Assembly: GCF_001952855.1 (NCBI RefSeq)
Contig: NZ_LPNO01000020.1
Location: 62,251 to 126,250, forward strand
DNA length: 64,000 bases
Direction of reading: 5' to 3'
DNA from: Pseudomonas sp. ATCC PTA-122608
GTDB lineage: Bacteria; Pseudomonadota; Gammaproteobacteria; Pseudomonadales; Pseudomonadaceae
Shown here in pieces: positions 33,963 through 41,152 of the stretch; within the stretch, counting starts at the first letter, position 1; the number at the start of each line of letters is the position of its first letter. A program made the position numbers and the translations under genes. Under the pieces are notes generated by a model. That model did no database searches. It was given only the letters and a program-made list of their open reading frames with translations, and was not told where the DNA came from.

Positions 33963-35077
33963 CGCTGATCCGCGCGCCGTGGGTTGGTCAGACCGCAGGC
34001 GTCCTTCAGGGCGTTGGACGCCAGCAGCGGGATGTCCTGCAACTTGGCGCCCAACTCCCGCAGCCCGGCAGGAATTTCCACGTCCTGGGACAGGCTGCGA
34101 ATTGCCGCGATGGCCGCCTGGGCGCCCTCTTCCACTGAGGTACCTTTGATGTCTGCGCCAAGGGCCCGTGCCACATGGCTCAGGCGCTCGGCACTGACGC
34201 TGGCGTTGAAGCTTTGCACGTGGGGCAACAGCACCGCATTGCACACGCCGTGGGGCAAGTCATACAGCCCGCCCAACTGGTGCGCCATGGCGTGCACGAA
34301 CCCCAGGGACGCATTGTTGAAGGCCATGCCGGCAAGGAACTGCGCATACGCCATGTTCTCCCGGGCGGCCATGTCTTGGCCGTCGCGCACCGCAATCCGC
34401 AGGTTGGCGCTGATCAGTTCGATGGCCTTGATCGCGCAGGCATCGGTGATCGGATTGGCGGCGGTGGACACGTAGGCTTCGATCGCGTGGGTCAGCGCAT
34501 CCATGCCGGTGGCGGCGGTCAGGCCCTTGGGCATGCCGACCATCAGCGCCGGGTCGTTGACCGACAGCAGCGGCGTAACGTTGCGGTCGACGATAGCCAT
34601 TTTCACGTGACGGGTTTCGTCGGTGATGATGCAGAAGCGGGTCATTTCGCTGGCAGTGCCGGCGGTGGTGTTGATGGCCACCAGCGGCAGTTGCGGTTTG
34701 GCCGACTGGTCGACGCCTTCGTAGTCTCCGATGTGCCCGCCGTTGGTCGCACACAGGGCAATGCCTTTGGCGCAGTCATGGGGCGAGCCGCCGCCCAGGG
34801 AGACCACGAAATCGCAGGCACTCTGTTGCAGCAGCGCCAGGCCTTTTTCGACGTTCTCGACATTCGGGTTGGGCTTGGCGCCGTCGTAGACCACCGAGTC
34901 GATGTCCTGCATCGCGAGTTTCTCGGCGATCATGCTGGCGACACCTGCCTTGGCCATCCCGGCGTCAGTGACGATCAGCGCCTTGCGAAAGCCATAGTTG
35001 CGAATCGCGATCATGGCTTCGTCGAGGCAGTCGATGCCCATGATGTTGACGGATGGAATGAAGAAGGTGCTGCTCAT
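33929..35077 (-). CDS. Iron-containing (type III) alcohol dehydrogenase
   Basis: The 382-residue group III dehydrogenase has NAD-binding GGGSPHDCAKGIAL near residue 97 and the family signature with metal ligands MDALTHAIEAYVS (His) and FVHAMAHQLGGLYDLPHGVC (two His). MSSTFFIPSVNIMG is the usual N-terminus of the YiaY/ethanol dehydrogenase-like group. It oxidises or reduces short-chain alcohols and aldehydes with NAD. An upstream extension of 72 codons overlaps the divergent DUF4917 gene and was rejected. Confidence 0.92.
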   Translation of the reverse strand: MSSTFFIPSVNIMGIDCLDEAMIAIRNYGFRKALIVTDAGMAKAGVASMIAEKLAMQDIDSVVYDGAKPNPNVENVEKGLALLQQSACDFVVSLGGGSPHDCAKGIALCATNGGHIGDYEGVDQSAKPQLPLVAINTTAGTASEMTRFCIITDETRHVKMAIVDRNVTPLLSVNDPALMVGMPKGLTAATGMDALTHAIEAYVSTAANPITDACAIKAIELISANLRIAVRDGQDMAARENMAYAQFLAGMAFNNASLGFVHAMAHQLGGLYDLPHGVCNAVLLPHVQSFNASVSAERLSHVARALGADIKGTSVEEGAQAAIAAIRSLSQDVEIPAGLRELGAKLQDIPLLASNALKDACGLTNPRRADQRQIEEIFRSAF

Positions 35078-35204
35078 GGTGGCTAATCCTCGAAAGTCGT
35101 TATGCCTACAGCATCGACCTCGATTGCCTGCGGCATCTTGACCAGGATCAACGCCCGCTCGTGATAAAGTCACCGCCCAGCCGATTTTGAGTAGACACGC
35201 CGCA

Positions 35205-36221
35205 ATGAAGGATTCCCAGGATTTTGACGCCCACCTTGAAGACTGGAACGCCTTGCGCAGCAGTACCGCCTTCAGCGGGATCCTGATCGGCAACGGCGCC
35301 AGCCGCGCAGTGTGGGAAGACTTTGCCTACGACTCACTGTTCGAAAACGCCCGCGCCGTGGAAGAAAAACCTCTGAGCCAGTCCGAACTCAGCGTGTTTG
35401 ACGCGATGCAGACCCGCAGTTTCGAACAGGTGCTGGGCGCGCTGAAAACCACCAGCCGGGTCAACAAGGCCTTGGCGGTCAGCTCAGCGGCGCCACGTAA
35501 TCGCTACTACGCGATCAAGGAAGCGCTGATCAATACGATCCACAGCGTGCATATTCCGTGGCGCCTGGTGCAGCCTTCGACGCTGGCGACGATTCATCAG
35601 GAGCTGGCGAGTTATCCGACGGTTTTCACCAGCAATTACGACTTGCTCAACTACTGGGCGATCCTGCAGGCGCCGGGCATCGATGATCTGTTTCGCAGCG
35701 CGGATGCGAGCTTTGACCTGCGTAATACCGCCACCGACAGCACGCGCATTTTGTATTTGCATGGTGGTTTGCACCTGGTGCGTAACCTTGACGGTACGGC
35801 GCGTAAATTGCCGACCACTGACAGCACGTTGCTTAGCAGTTTTGCGATCAACAATACGATCAAGACGCTGGATGATGTGCCGTTGTTTGTCAGCGAGGGC
35901 AAGGTTGAGGAGAAGCTGAAGACTATTCGCAGTTCTGACTATTTGTCGTTCTGTTATGAGCAGTTGTTGAGCCATGAGGGCGCGCTTTGCATTTTCGGGC
36001 ATCACCTCGGCGCGCAGGATGTGCATCTGGTGCAGGCGATTCGGCAGGCGAAGATCAAGACGTTGGCGATTTCGGTGTTTGGGCGCAGTGCGGGGTTTAT
36101 TCAGCAGCAGAAGCGGCGTTTTGCGGAGTTGTTTGAAGGGGTGGATGTGGAGTTGCGGTTTTTTGATGCGCGTAGTCATGCGCTTGGGGATTCGGGGCTT
36201 TCGGTGCCCGTGGAGCGGTGA
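35205..36221 (+). CDS. DUF4917 protein with SIR2-like fold
   Basis: The product is 338 residues from MKDSQDFDAHLED. The layout suggests the SIR2-like NAD-binding fold: SGILIGNGASRAVWEDF near residue 24 (glycine-rich loop), VFTSNYDLLNYW near 139 and RILYLHGGLHLV near 180, followed by CIFGHHLGAQDVHLVQAI. Such SIR2-like proteins include NAD hydrolases of anti-phage systems, but DUF4917 itself is uncharacterised. It stands alone, diverges from the alcohol dehydrogenase, and is followed by the large repeat element. Base composition shifts to TTG/GCG-rich codons in its second half. Confidence 0.75.
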   Translation: MKDSQDFDAHLEDWNALRSSTAFSGILIGNGASRAVWEDFAYDSLFENARAVEEKPLSQSELSVFDAMQTRSFEQVLGALKTTSRVNKALAVSSAAPRNRYYAIKEALINTIHSVHIPWRLVQPSTLATIHQELASYPTVFTSNYDLLNYWAILQAPGIDDLFRSADASFDLRNTATDSTRILYLHGGLHLVRNLDGTARKLPTTDSTLLSSFAINNTIKTLDDVPLFVSEGKVEEKLKTIRSSDYLSFCYEQLLSHEGALCIFGHHLGAQDVHLVQAIRQAKIKTLAISVFGRSAGFIQQQKRRFAELFEGVDVELRFFDARSHALGDSGLSVPVER

Positions 36222-36231
36222 TTTGGGGTGG

Positions 36232-36957
36232 GTGTACATATCCGTTGCTGCGGTAACGGCCACTTAGGGTTCCGCTCTTACAGCGGGTCACTTTTGGCAA
36301 ACGCCCCAAAAGTAACCAAAAGGTCTTTGCCCCACCACTCGGTACCTCGCTTAGGCTCGGCATGCCCGCACTCCGGCCCGATTCCGCGGGCCGCCGCGAC
36401 GGGGCCCGCAGATCAAGATCAAAAGCAAGAGCACAGCGGCCTACCGGCCGGCTTGAGTGTTAAGAGCGAAAGCAGAGCTGCTTTCCTGTAGGAGCGAGCT
36501 TGCTCGCGAAAAACCTGAGACCGCCGCGTTGAATCAGAATGCCCGCGTCATCGTTAACGACCTTCGCGAGCAAGCCCGCTCCCACATTTGGACCGTGCCC
36601 GCTTTAGCTTTTGATTCTGCTGTTGCTGTTGCTTCACCACACTCAAGCCGGCCGGGAGGCCGCTGTGCCCTTGATCTGCTTTTGATCTTGATCTTAGGCG
36701 CCCCGTTAAACCACGCTGGCCGAACGCAGGCTTTGGAGCGTGGGTAACCCGGCAGGACGCCGGGTTAGCCGCGCTGGGCCAAGGATGGCCCATCGCGGCG
36801 GCCCACGCTCCAAAGCCGGAGTGAGGGCACACCGAGCCCAGGCGAGGTGCCGAGTGGTGGGGCAAGAGCGTTTTGCTTACTTTTGCGCTGTTCAAAAGTG
36901 AGCCGCTGTAAGAGCGGAACCATAGGCGGCCGTTACCCAAATAACGGATATGCCCCC
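36232..36957. repeat. Large palindromic repeat element, copy 1
   Basis: A 726-base noncoding element starts with GTGTACATATCCGTT and ends with AACGGATATGCCCCC. Paired inner blocks are GTTCCGCTCTTACAGCGG / CCGCTGTAAGAGCGGAAC, GCCCCACCACTCGGTACCTC / GAGGTGCCGAGTGGTGGGGC and GGCCGGCTTGAGTGT / ACACTCAAGCCGGCC. A REPIN (36487-36586) sits between the inner pair. It is present in inverted orientation at 60412-61245. Open frames inside it are repeat-derived and not believed. It fills the whole gap 36222-36967. Confidence 0.92.
36487..36586. repeat. REPIN at the centre of repeat copy 1
   Basis: TGTAGGAGCGAGCTTGCTCG at the left and CGAGCAAGCCCGCTCCCACA at the right surround a short spacer with TCGTTAACGA. 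The left arm is the TGTAGGAGCGAGC type and the right the GCCCGCTCCCACA type, so it is a hybrid. Confidence 0.9.
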
Positions 36958-36967
36958 ACCCCCACAA

Positions 36968-37510
36968 TCACCCCTCAGCACTATGCACCACCACCAAAAG
37001 CTGCGCCTGAACCTCCCCCACCGACCGAATCCGATGCGGCTTCTGCGCATTGAAATGCAACGCATCCCCCCGATTCAACACCACCCGCTCACTCATGAAG
37101 TCCACCTCAACCTGGCCCTCATGCACAAACAAAAACTCCTCCCCCAAATGCTCCTTGAAGGTCTTGTCGGTGAACTCCGCCGGCGGGTAAATGATAAACG
37201 GCAACAAACTGCGCTCACTGACCTGATGCGCCAGCACCGCATATCCCGGTGACGCATCGGTACCCGACAACGCCTGCCGTTCATGGCTGCGCACCAGGCT
37301 GTAACTGTCGAGACTGACGTTGTCTTCACTGAACAGCTCTTCAACCTTCACGTTCAACGCCTTGGCCAACTTCAGCGCCGCAGCGATCGAAGGCGTATTC
37401 AGCCCGCGCTCAACCTTCGACAGGTAACTCTTGGTCATCCCGGATTTTTCCGCGAGCGACTCCAAAGTCACGCCAAGCTTTTTTCTCAGTATTTTCAAAC
37501 GGATAGACAT
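36968..37510 (-). CDS. XRE-family regulator with C-terminal cupin
   Basis: The 180-residue protein has a helix-turn-helix at about 8-62 (LGVTLESLAEKSGMTKSYLS, KVERGLNTPSIAAALKLAKA). A cupin domain at about 105-176 (FKEHLGEEFLFVHEGQVEVD, GDALHFNAQKPHRI) probably binds a small-molecule effector or metal. It is divergent from the aldolase/DapA-like operon, whose promoter region contains TGACAC-TTT-GTGTCA, a likely binding site. The stop lies just past the large repeat. Confidence 0.92.
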   Translation of the reverse strand: MSIRLKILRKKLGVTLESLAEKSGMTKSYLSKVERGLNTPSIAAALKLAKALNVKVEELFSEDNVSLDSYSLVRSHERQALSGTDASPGYAVLAHQVSERSLLPFIIYPPAEFTDKTFKEHLGEEFLFVHEGQVEVDFMSERVVLNRGDALHFNAQKPHRIRSVGEVQAQLLVVVHSAEG

Positions 37511-37556
37511 GTGCAGCGGTTAATCCATTAAAGAGGCGATGATGAATGCTTGCCAA

Positions 37557-37590
37557 TGACACTTTGTGTCATATAGTCTCTTTAGTGTCA
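37557..37590. promoter_or_regulatory. Operator of the XRE-cupin regulator
   Basis: TGACAC-TTT-GTGTCA (37557-37571) is a perfect inverted repeat and is followed by a further half-site AGTGTCA at 37584-37590. It lies in the divergent region between the regulator and the aldolase gene, 44 bases before the aldolase ATG. Confidence 0.65.
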
Positions 37591-37614
37591 TTAGCGACGA
37601 ACAAGGACACTGAC

Positions 37615-38397
37615 ATGGCCAAGACATTAGCACTCCCGAAAGACCAACTGGTCAAGCAAGCGCTGAGCCAGATGCAAAACACCCTGGCGGATAATACGTG
37701 GACCGACCGGCAAAAGCTGGCACTCACCTGCCGGATCCTGTTCGAAAACGGCCACGACTCCGGCCTCGCCGGGCAGATCACCGCACGCGGCCCCACTCCG
37801 GGCACTTATTACACCCAACAACTCGGCCTGGGTTTCGATGAAATCACCGCCAGCAATCTGCTGCTGGTCAATGAAGACTTGGAGGTGCTGGAAGGCCACG
37901 GCATGCCCAACCCGGCCAACCGTTTTCACAGCTGGGTGTACCGCGGTCGCCCGGATGTGAACTGCATCATCCACACTCACCCGACTCATATCGCTGCGCT
38001 GTCGATGCTGGAAGTGCCGCTGCAGGTGTCCCACATGGACCTCTGCCCGCTGTACGAAGACTGTGCATTCCTCGAAGCCTGGCCCGGCGTGCCGGTGGGC
38101 AACGAAGAAGGCGAAATCATCACCGCCGCCCTGGGGGATAAGCGCGCGATTCTGCTTTCTCACCACGGCCAACTGTCCACCGGGGCGAGCATCGAGGAAG
38201 CGTGTGTGATCGCACAGTTGATCGAACGTGCCGCCAAGTTGCAGCTGCTGGCGATGGCCGCCGGCACGATCAAACCGATCCTGCCGGAGCTGGGCCGCGA
38301 AGCCCATGACTGGATTTCCAAGCCCAAGCGCCACGGCGCCGCGTTCAACTACTACGCTCGGCAGAACCTGCGTCAACACGCCGATTGCCTGAACTGA
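37615..38397 (+). CDS. Class II aldolase/adducin family protein
   Basis: The 260-residue protein belongs to the class II aldolase/adducin fold (LTCRILFENGHDSGLAGQIT near residue 39). Zn-ligand histidines are visible in CIIHTHPTHIAALSM (near 118) and in AILLSHHGQLSTG (near 176). These are aldolases or epimerases in sugar and acid catabolism. It forms an operon with a DapA-family gene 28 bases downstream, which suggests breakdown of a hydroxy- or keto-acid. The substrate is unknown. The start is the ATG 44 bases after the TGACAC operator. Confidence 0.87.
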   Translation: MAKTLALPKDQLVKQALSQMQNTLADNTWTDRQKLALTCRILFENGHDSGLAGQITARGPTPGTYYTQQLGLGFDEITASNLLLVNEDLEVLEGHGMPNPANRFHSWVYRGRPDVNCIIHTHPTHIAALSMLEVPLQVSHMDLCPLYEDCAFLEAWPGVPVGNEEGEIITAALGDKRAILLSHHGQLSTGASIEEACVIAQLIERAAKLQLLAMAAGTIKPILPELGREAHDWISKPKRHGAAFNYYARQNLRQHADCLN

Positions 38398-38425
38398 ACC
38401 CATTTTTTCGACCGGAGACTTTTCC

Positions 38426-39313
38426 ATGTCCAGCCCTTCTATTCACGGCATTATCGGCTACACCATCACCCCGTTCAGCACAGACGGCCAGCGCATTGAC
38501 CTGGACGCCCTGGGGCTTTCGATCGACCGTTTGATCGACAGCGGCGTGCACGCTATCGCCCCGCTGGGCAGCACCGGCGAAGGCGCATACCTCAGCGATA
38601 CGGAGTGGGATGAAGTCGCTGCCTACAGCCTCCAGAAAGTGGGCAAACGCGTGCCGACCATCGTCAGCGTCTCCGACCTGACCACCGCCAAGGCCGTGCG
38701 TCGCGCGCAGTTTGCCGAAGCCCACGGTGCCGACGTGGTGATGGTGTTGCCGGCCTCGTACTGGAAACTCAGCGAGGCGGAAATCCTCGCTCACTATGCG
38801 GCTATCGGCGACAGCATCGGTGTGCCGATCATGCTCTACAACAACCCGGCCACCAGCGGCACCGATATGTCGGTGGACTTGATCCTGCGCATCGTCAACA
38901 GCGTCGACAACGTGACCATGGTCAAGGAAAGCACCGGGGATATTCAGCGCATGCACCAGTTGCATCGGCGCAGCGAGGGCGAGGTGCCGTTCTATAACGG
39001 CTGCAATCCGCTGGCACTGGAGGCGTTTGCCGCAGGGGCGAAGGGTTGGTGCACGGCGGCGCCGAACCTGGTTCCGCAGCTCAACCTGGATTTGTATGAA
39101 GCCGTTTTGGCCAATGATTTGGAGAAAGCGCGGGAGCTGTTCTATCGCCAGTTGCCGCTGCTGGACTTCATCCTCAAAGGCGGCTTGCCGGCGACGATCA
39201 AGGCCGGTTTGCGGCTGACGGGGCTGGAGTCGGGTGATCCACGGTTGCCGGTGTTCCCGTTGGGTGAGGCTGGCCGTGTTCAGCTTCAGGAGCTACTGAC
39301 CCTGTTGCGCTGA
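38426..39313 (+). CDS. DapA-family (dihydrodipicolinate synthase/N-acetylneuraminate lyase) aldolase
   Basis: The 295-residue TIM-barrel protein carries the class I aldolase features. GSTGEGAYLSDTEW is the GST(G/N)E loop, VPIMLYNNPATSG holds the YNxP segment with the Tyr, and VTMVKESTGD carries the Schiff-base Lys in the pattern KEST. Because it is in an operon with a class II aldolase and an XRE-cupin regulator, not lysine genes, it is expected to be a catabolic lyase rather than DapA. The RBS is CGGAGA upstream. Confidence 0.88.
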   Translation: MSSPSIHGIIGYTITPFSTDGQRIDLDALGLSIDRLIDSGVHAIAPLGSTGEGAYLSDTEWDEVAAYSLQKVGKRVPTIVSVSDLTTAKAVRRAQFAEAHGADVVMVLPASYWKLSEAEILAHYAAIGDSIGVPIMLYNNPATSGTDMSVDLILRIVNSVDNVTMVKESTGDIQRMHQLHRRSEGEVPFYNGCNPLALEAFAAGAKGWCTAAPNLVPQLNLDLYEAVLANDLEKARELFYRQLPLLDFILKGGLPATIKAGLRLTGLESGDPRLPVFPLGEAGRVQLQELLTLLR

Positions 39314-39326
39314 AACGCAATCCAAA

Positions 39327-39416
39327 TGTGGGAGCGGGCTTGCTCGCGAATGCGGTGAGTCAGTCGACATATTAATTGACTGACTCACCGCCTTCGCGAG
39401 CAAGCCCGCTCCCACA
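39327..39416. repeat. REPIN
   Basis: TGTGGGAGCGGGCTTGCTCG and the inverse CGAGCAAGCCCGCTCCCACA face each other across a 50-base spacer. It lies 14 bases after the DapA-like stop and ahead of the Fur box. Confidence 0.93.
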
Positions 39417-39451
39417 TTTAGCCCGCATCCAACCGTAGAATTTCAATAGAG

Positions 39452-39470
39452 ACAAATGACAATAATTCTC
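39452..39470 (+). promoter_or_regulatory. Fur box upstream of the sigma factor gene
   Basis: ACAAATGACAATAATTCTC matches the 19-base Fur consensus GATAATGATAATCATTATC at 13 of 19 positions, including 13 of the last 16. It is 50 bases before the ECF sigma gene, so the regulatory genes and perhaps the receptor are repressed under iron sufficiency. Confidence 0.7.
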
Positions 39471-39519
39471 GATATCATTCGCGACTTTTCCACGTCGTGC
39501 TTCGTCAAGAAGGATATCC

Positions 39520-40059
39520 ATGTCTCGTCTCAAGCCCGACCCGCTGTCGGCCGATGCCTTTCGCGGGTTTTATGCAGATATCCTGCATTTCCTGCGCAAG
39601 CGCACGGACAACGCCAGCGACGCGGCAGACATGACCCAGGATGTCTTTACCCAATGGCTGGACTACCGCGACCGGGCTAAGGTCGAGCAGCCCCGGGCGT
39701 TTCTGTTCCAGATGGCGCGCAATCTGCTGCGCGATCACTGGCGCAAACAAAAGGTGCGGCACACCGTCCACCAGCAACAGGCCGAACTGGATGCAGAGCC
39801 TGTCAGCGACTCGCGAGACGATCCCATGGCCGCCGCGCAACGCCTGCAACGCCTGGAACAGCTGAAAGAAGTCCTCTCTGAACTCTCGCCCAGAAGACGA
39901 GAAGCCCTTATGCTGCATCGCTTCGAGGGCCTGAGCCAGGCGCAGATCGCAGAGCGCATGGGCGTTTCGGTCAGCATGGTGGAAAAGCACATCGCTTTTG
40001 CCTTGCTGCATTGCAAGCAGCGACTTCAACAAGACCAGGGCAAGGAGCAGCCAGAATGA
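39520..40059 (+). CDS. FecI-type ECF RNA polymerase sigma factor
   Basis: The 179-residue protein has region 2 (about 10-80: DAFRGFYADILHFLRKRTDN, AADMTQDVFTQWLDY, ARNLLRDHWRKQ) and region 4 (about 115-165: ELSPRRREALMLHRFEGLSQ, AQIAERMGVSVSMVEKHIAF). This FecI-like architecture activates a neighbouring TonB receptor gene when its siderophore is present. The stop overlaps the FecR-type gene (ATGA). A Fur box lies directly upstream. Confidence 0.95.
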   Translation: MSRLKPDPLSADAFRGFYADILHFLRKRTDNASDAADMTQDVFTQWLDYRDRAKVEQPRAFLFQMARNLLRDHWRKQKVRHTVHQQQAELDAEPVSDSRDDPMAAAQRLQRLEQLKEVLSELSPRRREALMLHRFEGLSQAQIAERMGVSVSMVEKHIAFALLHCKQRLQQDQGKEQPE

Positions 40060-41024
40060 CCCGCCTGAGCGATATCGACACCTGTGACATCGAGGCCAGC
40101 GACTCCATCGATGCCCAGGCCGCCAGCTGGTTTGCGCGCAACCGCAATGACACGGGCCGCGCCGACCGCAAGGCGTTTGCCGCCTGGCAATCCGAGCCGG
40201 CCCATGCCCGTGCCTATGCCGAATTCGAACAGCTGTGGGCCGACCTGGCCCAGTTGCAGCAACTGAACAAACCCACACCGATGCCCGTGCGCAAGACACC
40301 CGCCTGGCGCCCGGCCCTGGCGGTGGCTGCCGCCCTGGTATGTGCCCTGTTGGCAAGCAACCTCGGCGCCCCGCGCGAGCTGTTCCACGCCCAGGTCGCG
40401 GCCCATGCCAAAGGCACGCGCACCTTGCATCTGCCCGATGGCAGCACCTTGTACGTCAACGCCAACACGCGCCTGCGGGTGGACTTCAACAGTCACCAGC
40501 GCATCGTGCATCTGGATCAGGGCCAGCTGTATATCGAAGTGGCACCTGATAAGGAACGGCCACTGTACGTGCAGGCCGGCGAAGCCAATGTGCGAGTGGT
40601 CGGCACCGGCTTTGATGTGCGGCGCAGCAAGCAGCAACTGGTGGTCAGTGTGGCCCACGGGCAAGTGGCGTTCGATCCGGATTCCAAGCTGCCGGCCACC
40701 CTGCTCGGCGCCGATCAGCGCGCTACGTTCAGTTATGCCAAGGGCACGCTGCAGCAGCAAACCCTCACTGTCGGCGAGGTCGCCGATTGGCGCGGCGGAC
40801 ACGTGTCGTTTCGTAATCGCGAGCTGGCCAGCCTGATGGACGAGTTAAGCCTGTACCGGCCACAGGCGCCGTTGCTGGTGGACAGCGCAGTGGCGCAGCT
40901 GAAGGTCTCGGGCAATCTGGACGTGAATGATCCGGACGCCCTGCTCACCGCCCTGCCCGCCCTGCTGCCGGTGAAAACCGTGCCCCTGGCCGACGGCAAC
41001 ATCAGGATTGAGCCTCGAAAATAA
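40056..41024 (+). CDS. FecR-type anti-sigma/transmembrane sensor
   Basis: In this 322-residue protein the N-terminal cytoplasmic part (DAQAASWFARNRNDTG and ADRKAFAAWQSEPAHARAYA, DUF4880) binds the sigma factor. A single membrane segment (about 85-102, ALAVAAALVCALLASNLG) is followed by the periplasmic FecR domain (GTRTLHLPDGSTLYVNANTR near 122), which meets the receptor signalling domain. Its place between the sigma factor and receptor genes is canonical for cell-surface signalling. Confidence 0.94.
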   Translation: MTRLSDIDTCDIEASDSIDAQAASWFARNRNDTGRADRKAFAAWQSEPAHARAYAEFEQLWADLAQLQQLNKPTPMPVRKTPAWRPALAVAAALVCALLASNLGAPRELFHAQVAAHAKGTRTLHLPDGSTLYVNANTRLRVDFNSHQRIVHLDQGQLYIEVAPDKERPLYVQAGEANVRVVGTGFDVRRSKQQLVVSVAHGQVAFDPDSKLPATLLGADQRATFSYAKGTLQQQTLTVGEVADWRGGHVSFRNRELASLMDELSLYRPQAPLLVDSAVAQLKVSGNLDVNDPDALLTALPALLPVKTVPLADGNIRIEPRK

Positions 41025-41152
41025 TCCCTCGATACGCTCACTTGAGAATATTTTGCATTCGCATGTGAGGATTATTTTTCCTGCCGCGTCTTCCTCGGGT
41101 CTGCGTTTGATACGCACACCTTTTTGGCCATTTGGCTACTCCGGGGGATTAC

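Noticed and set aside
36554..36967. Hypothetical protein in the large repeat, similar to one at 60474-60902
   Set aside because: The two look alike only because the DNA repeat is the same. The reading passes through palindromic and REPIN sequence and has no RBS.
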